45,943 nt of DNA from Burkholderiales bacterium (GCA_026932235.1 JAIXKR010000075.1:1-45943), one strand, 5' to 3'. Positions 7,598-15,597 are shown, counted from the first letter of the stretch. The notes: generated from the sequence alone by a model not told the origin. Made by a program: numbers and translations.

Positions 7598-8326
7598 TCA
7601 GATCGCCACGGGCTCGCCGGCCTGAGCCGGCCGCCGCAGGCCACCCTCGGCATCACCGGCCACCACGCGGCCGCCATCGAGGTGGATCACCTGCTCGCCC
7701 AGCAGGCGCACGTCGTCGTCGTCGTGCGTGATCAGCAGCAGCGGCAGCGCGAGCGTCGACTGCAGTTCCAGCAGTTCCTCGCGCAGCCGCTGCCGCAGGC
7801 TCCGGTCGAGCGCGGCAAAGGGCTCGTCCAGCAGCAGCGCCGCAGGCTCGCCGACGAGTGCGCGCGCAAGCGCGGTGCGCTGGCGTTGCCCGCCCGAAAC
7901 CTGGTGCGGGTAGTGCTCGGCCACCGGCTGCAGGTGCAGCCGCTCGAGCCACTGCAGGACGCGCGGCTCCGCGGCACGGCGTGCCGGGTTGCGCCAGCCG
8001 TGCTGCAGCGCGAAGGCGACGTTCTGTCGCACGGTCAGGTGCGGGAACAGCGCGTAGTCCTGGAAGACGAAGCCCAGGCGGCGCTCGGACGGCGGCAGCG
8101 ACACGCCGCCGTCGCTGTCGAACAGGGTGCGACCGGCGACGCGCACGATCCCGGCATCGGGCGCCGTGATGCCGGCGATCATGCGCAGCGTCTGCGTCTT
8201 GCCGGTACCCGAGGGCCCGAAGAGGACGACCCGGCGCGCCGGGCTGCTGAAGTCCACGTCGAGCTCGAAGCGGCTGGCACCGTGGCGGTACTTCTTGCGC
8301 AGCGAAACCTGCCAGACGGCCGTCAC
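7598..8326 (-). CDS. modC: Molybdate ABC transporter ATP-binding protein
   Basis: A 242-residue ATPase: Walker A FGPSGTGKTQ, Q-loop FVFQDYALFPHLT, signature VSGGQRQR, Walker B ALLLDEPFAALD, and H-loop LLITHDDDD. It starts with GTG, placed by a perfect AAGGAGGT Shine-Dalgarno. E. coli ModC is about 350 residues and ends in a Mop/TOBE domain; this protein ends soon after the H-loop and D-loop region, so it lacks that regulatory molybdate-binding domain. It energises uptake through ModB with ModA delivering molybdate or tungstate. Gene order modA-modB-modC with 32- and 13-bp gaps indicates one operon. Confidence 0.93.
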   Translation of the reverse strand: MTAVWQVSLRKKYRHGASRFELDVDFSSPARRVVLFGPSGTGKTQTLRMIAGITAPDAGIVRVAGRTLFDSDGGVSLPPSERRLGFVFQDYALFPHLTVRQNVAFALQHGWRNPARRAAEPRVLQWLERLHLQPVAEHYPHQVSGGQRQRTALARALVGEPAALLLDEPFAALDRSLRQRLREELLELQSTLALPLLLITHDDDDVRLLGEQVIHLDGGRVVAGDAEGGLRRPAQAGEPVAI

Positions 8327-8332
8327 GGTCCC

Positions 8333-8340
8333 ACCTCCTT
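8333..8340 (-). promoter_or_regulatory. Perfect Shine-Dalgarno of modC (AAGGAGGT)
   Basis: AAGGAGGT on the minus strand precedes the GTG start of modC by 6 nt and touches the modB stop codon. Full complementarity to the 16S tail may compensate for the weaker GTG start. Confidence 0.8.
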
Positions 8341-9014
8341 CAGGCGCGCGCCGGCACGCGCCCGGGCGCGAGGCGGCCGGCGCTCAGCAGCACCGCGATG
8401 CAGGTGATCGAGGTCACCGCGACGAGGAAGTTGGCGGTGTCGTCCTGCCCCGCCTGCACCGCCTCGTAGACGGCGATGGACAGGGTCTGCGTCTTGCTGG
8501 CAATGCTGCCGGCCACCATCAGCGTGGCGCCGAACTCGCCCAGCGCGCGCGCGAACGCCAGCAGCAGGCCCGCGAGGATGCCCCGCCACGCCAGCGGCAG
8601 CGTGACGCGGAAGAAGATCCCCCACTCGCCGATGCCCAGCGTGCGCGCCGCGTCCTCGAATTCCGGGTCCACGTTCTCGAACGCGGCGCGCGCCGACTTG
8701 AAGACCAGCGGGAACGCGACGACGGTGGCCGCGATCACCGCGGCCTGCCAGGTGAAGATGAGCCGGATGCCGAAGTGCTGCAGCAGCCACGCGCCCAGCG
8801 GCCCCTGGCTGCCGATCAGCACGAGGAGGTAGTAGCCGAGCACCGTGGGGGGCATCACCATCGGCAGCGTCAGGGCCGCGTCGAGCAGGTCGCGCCCGGG
8901 AAAGCGCCGGCGCGCGAGGGTGAAGCCCACGGCCACGCCGAGCACGAGGTTCAGCGCCGTCGCCCATCCGGCGACCTTCAGCGACAGCGCAAGGGCGACC
9001 CAGGCCTCGGACAT
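8340..9014 (-). CDS. modB: Molybdate ABC transporter permease
   Basis: A 224-residue inner-membrane permease with about five transmembrane segments (ALALSLKVAGWATALNLVLG at the N-terminus; LLDAALTLPMVMPPTVLGYY; AAVIAATVVAFPLVF; ILAGLLLAFARALGEFGATL; FLVAVTSITCIAVLLSAG). The EAA loop that docks the ATPase is visible as EFEDAARTLGIGEWGIFFRV. The sequence LPMVMPPTVLGYYLLVLIG and GEFGATLMVAGSI are typical of ModB. The start MSEAWVALA is chosen because it gives the usual family N-terminus; the frame is open upstream but overlaps modA. It is the middle gene of modABC. Confidence 0.94.
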   Translation of the reverse strand: MSEAWVALALSLKVAGWATALNLVLGVAVGFTLARRRFPGRDLLDAALTLPMVMPPTVLGYYLLVLIGSQGPLGAWLLQHFGIRLIFTWQAAVIAATVVAFPLVFKSARAAFENVDPEFEDAARTLGIGEWGIFFRVTLPLAWRGILAGLLLAFARALGEFGATLMVAGSIASKTQTLSIAVYEAVQAGQDDTANFLVAVTSITCIAVLLSAGRLAPGRVPARA

Positions 9015-9046
9015 GGGACGCCACGCGCTTGCTGCCCGGGACCGGG

Positions 9047-9802
9047 TCAGGGCTTGCCGAAGCCGAACTTGGCCAGCACCGCCTGGGCCGGCGGCGTGAA
9101 CAGGAAGTCGACGAAGGCCGCGCCTTCGGCACGGTTGGGCGCACCCGCGAGCACCGCGACGGGGTACAGGATGGGCTCGCTCGTCGGCACCGCGAAGGCA
9201 ACCTTGACCTTGTCCGCCATGATGGCCGCGTCGGTGGCGTAGACGAAGCCCGCATCGACCTCGGCGCGAGCGACGTAGTCCAGCGCCTGGCGCACGTTGT
9301 TGGCGCCGATCATCTTCGGCTCGATCGCGCCCCAGAGCTGCGCCGCCTCGAGCACGCGCTTGGTGTAGCGCCCCACCGGCACGCTCGCCGGCAGGCCGAT
9401 GGCGATGCGCGCAAAGCCAGCCTCGTTCAGGTCGCCCAGGGCCGTCGGCAGCCGGGCGGCCGTCGCCGGCACGATGACCACGAGCGCGTTGGAGACGACG
9501 TTGCGACGCTGCGCCGCCTGCACCAGGCCCTGCGCCTGGGCCTGGTTCATCGTCTCCTGGTCGGCGCTGGCGAACACGTCGGCCGGCGCGCCCTTGGCGA
9601 TCTGCGCCAGCAGCGCGCCCGAGGCGCCGAAGTTGAGGTGCAGCTTGGTCCCCGGATGGGCGGCCTCGAACAGCGGCGCGATCTCGCGGAAGGCGTTGGT
9701 GAGGCTCGCCGCGGCCGAGACGGTGATTTCGCCGGCGTGGGCGGCGAGGCTGAGCAGCCAAGCCGCGGCCAGCACGAACGGGCGGAAGGGGCGGAAGTTC
9801 AT
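9047..9802 (-). CDS. modA: Molybdate-binding periplasmic protein
   Basis: A 251-residue precursor with a Sec signal peptide (FRPFVLAAAWLLSLAAHAGE, cleavage likely after AHA). The mature protein begins ITVSAAASLTNAFREIAPLF, where the SAAASL serine helps bind the oxyanion, followed by NFGASGALLAQIAKGAPADV and FASADQETMNQA. Later motifs are NVRQALDYVARAEVDAGFVY and ILYPVAVLAGAPN. All are characteristic of ModA. An ATG at 9850 is in frame, but 9802 gives a proper signal peptide. It is the first gene of modABC; the upstream gap carries candidate ModE sites shared with the divergent TonB receptor. Confidence 0.95.
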   Translation of the reverse strand: MNFRPFRPFVLAAAWLLSLAAHAGEITVSAAASLTNAFREIAPLFEAAHPGTKLHLNFGASGALLAQIAKGAPADVFASADQETMNQAQAQGLVQAAQRRNVVSNALVVIVPATAARLPTALGDLNEAGFARIAIGLPASVPVGRYTKRVLEAAQLWGAIEPKMIGANNVRQALDYVARAEVDAGFVYATDAAIMADKVKVAFAVPTSEPILYPVAVLAGAPNRAEGAAFVDFLFTPPAQAVLAKFGFGKP

Positions 9803-9831
9803 GGCGGATTCAGGATGAGCGACATGGTGAA

Positions 9832-9847
9832 GTATATATATCGCATG
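9832..9847. promoter_or_regulatory. AT-rich candidate ModE half-site / modA promoter element
   Basis: The minus strand reads GCGATATATATAC about 30 bp upstream of modA. An uninterrupted TATATATA in DNA this GC-rich stands out, and CGNTATATA resembles the half-site described for proteobacterial Mo-boxes. It could equally be the -10 region of modA. Confidence 0.4.
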
Positions 9848-9878
9848 CATGGCGGACCGCGCACGCCCCTGGGAACGG

Positions 9879-9897
9879 TTGACTCAGTACAAGTCAA
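9879..9897. promoter_or_regulatory. Inverted repeat TTGACT-N7-AGTCAA
   Basis: Perfect 6-bp arms (9879-9884 and 9892-9897) with 7-bp spacer in the gap between modA and the TonB receptor gene. Each arm also resembles a -35 hexamer facing outward, but I see no well-placed -10 partner for either, so an operator is as likely. Confidence 0.35.
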
Positions 9898-9910
9898 AGC
9901 TCCGCACACA

Positions 9911-9934
9911 CGTTATATTCCGTTGGATACGTCG
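9911..9934 (+). promoter_or_regulatory. Candidate ModE box upstream of the TonB receptor gene
   Basis: CGTTATATT at 9911-9919 equals the left half of the E. coli modA operator as I recall it; after 8 bp the right half reads ATACGTCG, a weaker match to ACATAACG. It lies 38 bp before the receptor start and contains a possible -10 hexamer (TATATT), so Mo-loaded ModE bound here would repress the receptor operon. Confidence 0.5.
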
Positions 9935-9971
9935 CCGTCATGACTTTTTCTACCCAACGGAGTCCCGTTCG

Positions 9972-11975
9972 ATGATCCCTGCCTTCCTCCGCCTCACCGG
10001 AGTCGCCCTGGCCTGCGCCGCGGCATTGCCAGCCGCGCGAGCCGCCGACGAATCGTTCGCCTTGGGAACGATCTCCGTCACGGGCAAGCGCGCGCAGGTC
10101 GGGGAGATGCCCACCGACCAGGCCGGGTCGCTCGTCACCCGCGATGACCTGCGACAGTTCAACCGCGACACCGTGGCCACTGCCGTGACCCTGCTGCCGG
10201 GGGTGACGCTCTCCTTCAACTCGCGCAACGAGTCGCTGGTCTACGTGCGCGGCTTCGACGCGCGTCAGGTGCCCTTGTTCATCGACGGCGTGCCGGTGTA
10301 CGTGCCCTACGACGGCTACGTCGATTTCGCCCGCTTCGGCACCGCCGACATCGCGGCGATCCAGGTCGCCAAGGGCTTCAGTTCGATCGCCTACGGCCCC
10401 AATGCGCTGGGCGGCGCGATCAACCTCGTCTCGCGCAAGCCGGTCAAGGCCTTCGAGGGTGACGCCTTCGTCGGCGCCGCGGCCGGCGGCGACCGCAAGG
10501 CCGGCATCAACCTCGGCATGCGGCAGGCGCTGTGGTACGCGCAGGCGGGCCTCTCGCACCGCGAGGCCGACGGCTTTCGCCTTTCCTCGGACTTCGAGCC
10601 CACCGCCACCGAGGACGGCGGGCTGCGCGAGAACGCCGACCGCAGCGACCGCAAGCTCTCGTTCAAGATCGGCCTGACGCCCAACGCCCAGGACGAGTAC
10701 GCGCTGTCGTACTACAGGCAGGACGGCGAGAAGGGCCAGCCGCCGACGACGGGGACGAGCGGCGTGCGCTACTGGCGCTGGCCGTACTGGGACAAGGAGA
10801 GCCTGTACTTCGTCTCCAGCACCGCGCTCGGGGCCTCCGAGACCCTCAAGCTGCGCCTCTACCACGACCGCTTCGACAACGAGGTCGACAGCTTCACCGA
10901 CGCCACCTACTCGACGCTCAAGAAGAGCGGCCAGGGCAGCGTCTCGACGGGCCAAAGCATCTACCACGACCGCACCACCGGCGGCGCGATCGAGCTCGAG
11001 TCGCGCCGCCTGGCCCATCACCTGCTGCGCGCGGTGCTGCAGCGCAAGGCCGACGAACACAAGGAAGTCGACGGCAACGCCCTGCTGAACACCCGCTACG
11101 AGGACACGCTGAGCTCGTTCGGCGTCGAGGACCTGATCACGCTCGCGCCGGCCTGGCAGCTTTCGCTGGGCGTGGCGCGGCACCGGCTCCATCCCGACAG
11201 CGTGTTCGGCCTCAGCAGCAGCTACGCGCTGCCGCCGGCCTCGTCGGCCACCAACCTGCAGGCCGGGCTGTTCCACGACCTCGGCCCCGCCAGCCGCGCC
11301 TACCTGACGCTGGCGCGCAAGACGCGGCTGCCGACGCTGAAGGACCGCTACTCGCAGCGCCTGGGCAACTACGTCGAGAACCCGGACCTCGGGCCCGAGA
11401 CCTCGCTCAACGTCGAGCTCGGCTTCCAGGGCCGGCCCTTCCCCGCGCTGCCGGAACTCACGCTGGAGGCGGCCGTCTTCCAGAGCCGCGCGGACGACAA
11501 GATCCAGTCGGTGTTCGTCGGCACCGGAACCTCCTGCAGCCCGGCCACGCCCTGCCAGATGCGCAACGTCGGCGAGGCGCGCGTGCGCGGGCTGGAGCTG
11601 GGCGCGCGCGGCACCGTGTTGCCGTGGCTGGACCTGGGGGCAAACCTCACCGTGCTCGACCAGAAGAACGTCTCCAACCCGGACACGCGCATGACGGGCG
11701 TGCCCGACCGCAAGTTCTTCGGCTACGCCGTCGTCCGCCCGGCGGCAGGGGTGTCGCTGCAGGCCACGGTCGAGCACAACAGCCGGCGCTGGGTGAACAA
11801 CACCGCGTCGCTGGGCGAATTCACGCTGCTGGGCCTGAAGGCCGGCTGGAAGCCGCTGCCCGCGATCACGCTGGAGGCCGGCGTGGACAATGCGCTGGAC
11901 AAGAATCACGAACTCGACGCCGGATACCCCGCCCCGGGCCGCACCTGGTTCGCCCAGGCGCGCTGGACGTTCTGA
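9972..11975 (+). CDS. TonB-dependent outer-membrane receptor, probably Mo-related
   Basis: A 667-residue precursor with a signal peptide (RLTGVALACAAALPAARAAD), a TonB-box-like GTISVTGKRA, and a plug domain (DDLRQFNRDTVATAVTLLPG, VYVRGFDARQVPLFIDGVPV, FSSIAYGPNALGGAINLVSR). A 22-strand-type barrel follows, ending GRTWFAQARWTF with terminal Phe. The substrate cannot be read from the sequence. Context suggests molybdate, tungstate or a Mo chelate: it is divergent from modABC, preceded by a ModE-like box, and followed by a DUF2478 gene and a FecBCD/MolBCA-type ABC transporter. Most relatives carry iron or cobalamin compounds, so an iron-siderophore role remains the alternative. Start 9972 gives the signal peptide; upstream in-frame ATG codons lie across the ModE box. 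Confidence 0.9.
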   Translation: MIPAFLRLTGVALACAAALPAARAADESFALGTISVTGKRAQVGEMPTDQAGSLVTRDDLRQFNRDTVATAVTLLPGVTLSFNSRNESLVYVRGFDARQVPLFIDGVPVYVPYDGYVDFARFGTADIAAIQVAKGFSSIAYGPNALGGAINLVSRKPVKAFEGDAFVGAAAGGDRKAGINLGMRQALWYAQAGLSHREADGFRLSSDFEPTATEDGGLRENADRSDRKLSFKIGLTPNAQDEYALSYYRQDGEKGQPPTTGTSGVRYWRWPYWDKESLYFVSSTALGASETLKLRLYHDRFDNEVDSFTDATYSTLKKSGQGSVSTGQSIYHDRTTGGAIELESRRLAHHLLRAVLQRKADEHKEVDGNALLNTRYEDTLSSFGVEDLITLAPAWQLSLGVARHRLHPDSVFGLSSSYALPPASSATNLQAGLFHDLGPASRAYLTLARKTRLPTLKDRYSQRLGNYVENPDLGPETSLNVELGFQGRPFPALPELTLEAAVFQSRADDKIQSVFVGTGTSCSPATPCQMRNVGEARVRGLELGARGTVLPWLDLGANLTVLDQKNVSNPDTRMTGVPDRKFFGYAVVRPAAGVSLQATVEHNSRRWVNNTASLGEFTLLGLKAGWKPLPAITLEAGVDNALDKNHELDAGYPAPGRTWFAQARWTF

Positions 11976-12038
11976 CCCGATGCGGCGCACCGGCCCCGAG
12001 TCCGCCACGCCCCGCCACCGCACGAAGAGGACCACACC

Positions 12039-12602
12039 ATGACAGCGGACGACACCGGCGCCCCGCGCGCCGCCGCGATCGAGGACGACGACAGCGGTGA
12101 CGTCGACGCCCTGCTGGCGCTGATGGCCGAGCAGCAGCAGCGTGCCGGGCGCCGCGTGCGCGGACTGATCATGACGCACCCGAACGTCGGCGAGGGCTGC
12201 TCGCGCCCGATGGTGTTGGTCGACCTCGACACGCGGCAGGAGTTCCTGGTCTCGCAGCCGCTGGGCCAGCTTTCGAATTCGTGCCGCGCCGACCCGCAGG
12301 GCTTCGCCCGCGCCAGCGAGGTGCTGCGCCGCGCCTGCGACGAATCGCCCGAGCTCGTGGTGTGCAACCGCTTCGGCGGCCTCGAGGCCGAAGGCGGCGG
12401 CTTCCGCGCCGAGCTGCTCGAGATCATGACGCAGGATCTGCCGCTGCTGACCGTCGTCGCCACGCGCCATCTCGCGGACTGGGCCGCGTTCACCGGCGGC
12501 GCCGAAGTCCTGCCGGCACGCGCCGAGGCAGTGACAGGCTGGCTGGAGCGGACGCTCGCACCCGCGCCGCAGGCCCATCGTCGCGAGACGATCGGCGCCT
12601 GA
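12039..12602 (+). CDS. DUF2478-type protein
   Basis: A 187-residue cytoplasmic protein resembling the DUF2478 family, which recurs beside molybdenum transport genes and is of unknown function. Recognisable segments are RRVRGLIMTHPN, MVLVDLDTRQEFLVSQPLG, CRADPQGFARASEVLRRACD, LVVCNRFGGLEAEGGGFRAE and LPLLTVVATRHLADWAAFTG. The NRFGGLEAEGGGFR part has the look of a nucleotide-binding fold shared with NTPase-like proteins, but no P-loop is present. Its position between the receptor and the binding-protein gene (63 and 13 bp gaps, ribosome site GAAGAGG) suggests a role in metal handling or in control of this uptake operon. Confidence 0.75.
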   Translation: MTADDTGAPRAAAIEDDDSGDVDALLALMAEQQQRAGRRVRGLIMTHPNVGEGCSRPMVLVDLDTRQEFLVSQPLGQLSNSCRADPQGFARASEVLRRACDESPELVVCNRFGGLEAEGGGFRAELLEIMTQDLPLLTVVATRHLADWAAFTGGAEVLPARAEAVTGWLERTLAPAPQAHRRETIGA

Positions 12603-12615
12603 ACCCACGGCGCCG

Positions 12616-13713
12616 ATGGTCCGCAGCGGCCGCACCTTCACCCGCCGCGAGTGGGTGCTGCGGATGGCGGCATCCGTGCCGATCGCAGGCGCGATCGCGC
12701 GCCTGGATGCGCCCGCCCAGGCGCGGACGCCGGGGCCGAACGCAGGCGTCGCAACCGACTCCCTGATCCACCTGTTCGGCCAGGCGGCGGCCGCGCCCGC
12801 ACGCCTTTTCGCCGCGGGGCCGCCGGCCGGGGTGCTGCTGGCGTGCCTCGCGCCCGAGCGCCTGCTCGGCTGGCCGATGAGCCTGAGCGACGCCGCCCGG
12901 TCCTGGCTGCCTGCCGCCGCGCGCGACAAGCCCCTGCTCGGGCGCCTCGCCGGCCGCGGCAGCACCGTGAGTCTGGAAACCTTGCTGCGCCTGAAGCCGG
13001 ACCTCGTCATCGACGCCGGCACCGTGGACGAGACCCATGCGTCGACCGCGCGCCGCGTCGCCGAGCAGACCGGCCTGCCCTACGCGCTGGTGGACGGGCG
13101 CCTCGCCGACAGCGCGGCGCAACTGCGCCAGGTCGGTCGCCTGCTCGGGCTGGACGCCCGCGGCGAGGCGCTGGCCGCGTTTGCCGACGAGGCGCTGGCC
13201 GACGCCGCACGGCTCGCCCCGGCCGACGGCGGCCGCCCCTCGGTCTACCTGGCGCGCGGCGCCGACGGCCTGGAGACGGCCAGCGCGGGCGCGATCAATG
13301 CCGAGATCATCGAGGCCGCGGGCGGGCGCAACGTCGCCGTCGGCGGCCGGCCCGGCGTCGCGCGCGTGTCGATGGAACAGGTGCTCGGCTGGGCGCCCGA
13401 CTGGGTGCTGACCCAGGACCGCAACTTCCACCGCCTGGCACAGACCGACGCAGTCTGGCGCACGCTGCGCGCGGTGCGTGAGGGTCGGCTGCTGCTGGCG
13501 CCCGCGCTGCCCTTCGGCTGGCTCGACGGCCCGCCCTCCGTCAACCGCCTCCCCGGCGTGAAGTGGCTGGCCGCCAGCCTGCGCCGCGGGCAGGGCGGCG
13601 CGCGCGACGCGCTGCAGCAGATGTCGGGCGACGCGCGGCGCTTCTACCGCCTCTTCTACGACGTGACGCCTTCCCCGGAAACGATCCAGGGCTGGCTGGA
13701 CGGCCGTGGCTGA
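12616..13713 (+). CDS. ABC transporter binding protein (BtuF/FecB/MolA type), Tat-like signal
   Basis: A 365-residue periplasmic binding protein of the helical-backbone class (cluster A-II: vitamin B12, siderophores, or molybdate as in Haemophilus MolA). The N-terminus TRREWVLRMAASVPIAGAIA has a twin-arginine pattern, suggesting export in folded form. The mature part includes LLACLAPERLLGWPMSLSDA, VSLETLLRLKPDLVIDAGTV, AGAINAEIIEAAGGRNVA and FGWLDGPPSVNRLPGVKWLA, the last being characteristic of a subgroup annotated as iron-type transporters. Its stop overlaps the GTG start of the permease gene. Substrate assignment to Mo oxyanion rests on context. Confidence 0.88.
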   Translation: MVRSGRTFTRREWVLRMAASVPIAGAIARLDAPAQARTPGPNAGVATDSLIHLFGQAAAAPARLFAAGPPAGVLLACLAPERLLGWPMSLSDAARSWLPAAARDKPLLGRLAGRGSTVSLETLLRLKPDLVIDAGTVDETHASTARRVAEQTGLPYALVDGRLADSAAQLRQVGRLLGLDARGEALAAFADEALADAARLAPADGGRPSVYLARGADGLETASAGAINAEIIEAAGGRNVAVGGRPGVARVSMEQVLGWAPDWVLTQDRNFHRLAQTDAVWRTLRAVREGRLLLAPALPFGWLDGPPSVNRLPGVKWLAASLRRGQGGARDALQQMSGDARRFYRLFYDVTPSPETIQGWLDGRG

Positions 13714-14773
13714 GGTGTCCGCCGCGCGCTGCCGCTCCGACGCCGCCCCGGGCGCGGCGGGCACGACGCCGCGCCACGCCTTCGGCCTGTCGCTGGCGCT
13801 GCTGCTGCTCCTGGTACTGACGCTGGCCGCCTTCGCGACCGGCAAGTTCGCGCTCTCGCCCAGCGAGCTGCTGGCCTCGCTGTGGGCGCGGCTGTGGGGT
13901 GAGCCGCCGGCGCTGCCGGCCGCGGCCGAGGCCGTCGTCTGGAACGTGCGCGGGCCGCGCGTGCTGGCGGCAGCGCTGGTCGGCGCCGCGCTGGGCGCTG
14001 CCGGCGCCGCGTACCAGGCGATGTTCCGCAACCCGCTGGTCTCGCCCGACATCCTGGGCGTCTCCTCGGGCTGCGGGCTCGGCGCCTCGGTCGCCATCCT
14101 GCTCGGGCTGCCGGTCGCGCTCATCTCGGGTGCGGCGTTCATCGGCGGGCTCGCTGCGGTCGCGGTCGTGATGCTGGTGGCGCGCCGCGTCGGCGAGCAC
14201 GACCCGGTGCTCGTGCTCGTGCTGGCCGGCGTCGCGGTGGGCGCGCTGCTGGGCGCAGGCATCTCGCTCGTGAAGCTGCTCGCCGATCCGAGCGTGCAGT
14301 TGCCGGCGATCACCTTCTGGCTGCTGGGCGGACTGAACGCCGTCACGCGCTCCGACCTCGGCTTCGCCTGGCCCTGGCTCGCCGCCGGAACGCTGCTGCT
14401 CGTGCTCTGGCGCTGGCGCATCAACCTGCTGTCGCTGCCCGACGACGAGGCCGCAGCGCTCGGCGTGCGCGTTGGCCGCTTGCGCGCCGGGGTGGTGGTC
14501 GGCGCCACGCTGGTGACCGCCGCCGCGGTGTCGATGTCGGGCATCGTCGGCTGGGTCGGGCTGGTCGTGCCTCATGTCGCGCGCCTGATCGCGGGGCCGG
14601 AGTTCAGCCGCCTGCTGCCCTTGGCGATGGCGCTCGGTGCGGGCTTCGTCGTCGCCGCCGACACGCTGGCGCGCACGCTGGCGGCGATCGAACTGCCCTT
14701 GTCGGTGCTCACCGCCGCCGTCGGTGCGCCCTTCTTCCTCTGGCTGCTGGGGCGGCGCCGGAGCCCGGCGTGA
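13706..14773 (+). CDS. FecCD/BtuC-family ABC permease
   Basis: A 355-residue permease with the ten-helix FecCD/BtuC architecture. Typical motifs are WNVRGPRVLAAALVGAALGA, AYQAMFRNPLVSPDILGVSS (substrate gate and first conserved loop), PSVQLPAITFWLLGGLN, LSLPDDEAAALGVRVGRLR (docking loop for the ATPase) and GIVGWVGLVVPHVARLIAGP. It begins at a GTG that overlaps the binding-protein stop by 8 nt, and its own stop overlaps the next GTG, so three genes are translationally coupled. MolB of Haemophilus influenzae, a molybdate permease, belongs to this family; siderophore permeases do as well. Confidence 0.93.
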   Translation: MAEVSAARCRSDAAPGAAGTTPRHAFGLSLALLLLLVLTLAAFATGKFALSPSELLASLWARLWGEPPALPAAAEAVVWNVRGPRVLAAALVGAALGAAGAAYQAMFRNPLVSPDILGVSSGCGLGASVAILLGLPVALISGAAFIGGLAAVAVVMLVARRVGEHDPVLVLVLAGVAVGALLGAGISLVKLLADPSVQLPAITFWLLGGLNAVTRSDLGFAWPWLAAGTLLLVLWRWRINLLSLPDDEAAALGVRVGRLRAGVVVGATLVTAAAVSMSGIVGWVGLVVPHVARLIAGPEFSRLLPLAMALGAGFVVAADTLARTLAAIELPLSVLTAAVGAPFFLWLLGRRRSPA

Positions 14774-15597
14774 CCCTCGGCACGCCGATGCTGGCGCTGC
14801 AGGCGCTGCGGTTCGGCCACCGCGGCCGCGCGCTATGCGAAGCCGTCTCGCTCGGACTGGCCCGGGGCGAGATCTTGGCCTTGCTCGGGCCCAACGGCTG
14901 TGGCAAGACGACGCTGTTCCGCACCGTGCTGGGCCTGATCCCGGCGCTGGGCGGGCAGGTGCGGGTAGCCGGCGAAGCCTGCGTCGGCACCGGCATCGCG
15001 CCCGATCGCGCGGCGATGGCGCGCCGCATCGCCTACGTGCCGCAGGCGCACGCGGGCGCGTTCGCCTACGCCGCGCTCGACGTCGTGCTGATGGGCCGCG
15101 CCACGCACGTGGGAAGCTTCTCGATGCCCTCCGCGGCCGACCGTGCGCTCGCGTTCGAACTGCTCGAGCGCCTGGGCGTGGCGCACCTGGCCGCGCGCTC
15201 CTACCTCGAGATCAGCGGGGGCGAGCGTCAGCTCGTGCTGATCGCGCGCGCGCTGGCGCAGCAGGCCCCGGTGCTGGTGATGGACGAGCCGACCGCGAGC
15301 CTGGACTTCGGCAACCAGCGCCTCGTGCTGCGCGAGATCGAGTCCTTGAAGGCGCGCGGCGTGGCGGTCCTGCTGTCGACGCACCAGCCCGAGCACGCGC
15401 TGCGCGTCGCCGACCGCGCGGTGCTGCTGGGCGGCGGCCGCGTGCACGCGCTCGGGCCGACGCACACCGTGCTGACGTCGCAGGCGCTGGCCGCGCTCTA
15501 CGGCGTTCCACGCGCCGAGGTCGAGCGCAGCGTCCCCGGCCTCGCCGACGCACCGGAACGAGCCGCCGCGTCGCGGGCTACTTCAGCGACTCGATGA
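14770..15597 (+). CDS. FecE/BtuD-family ABC ATPase
   Basis: A 275-residue ATPase with Walker A LLGPNGCGKTTLF, signature ISGGERQLVLIARAL, Walker B VLVMDEPTASLDFG and H-loop LLSTHQPEHAL. It pairs with the upstream FecCD permease. The start is a GTG overlapping the permease stop (GTGA); an ATG at 14788 would lose only six residues. The 3' end overlaps the convergent acyl-CoA-binding protein gene by 20 nt. This closes the five-gene receptor-DUF2478-binding protein-permease-ATPase unit. Confidence 0.93.
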   Translation: MTLGTPMLALQALRFGHRGRALCEAVSLGLARGEILALLGPNGCGKTTLFRTVLGLIPALGGQVRVAGEACVGTGIAPDRAAMARRIAYVPQAHAGAFAYAALDVVLMGRATHVGSFSMPSAADRALAFELLERLGVAHLAARSYLEISGGERQLVLIARALAQQAPVLVMDEPTASLDFGNQRLVLREIESLKARGVAVLLSTHQPEHALRVADRAVLLGGGRVHALGPTHTVLTSQALAALYGVPRAEVERSVPGLADAPERAAASRATSATR

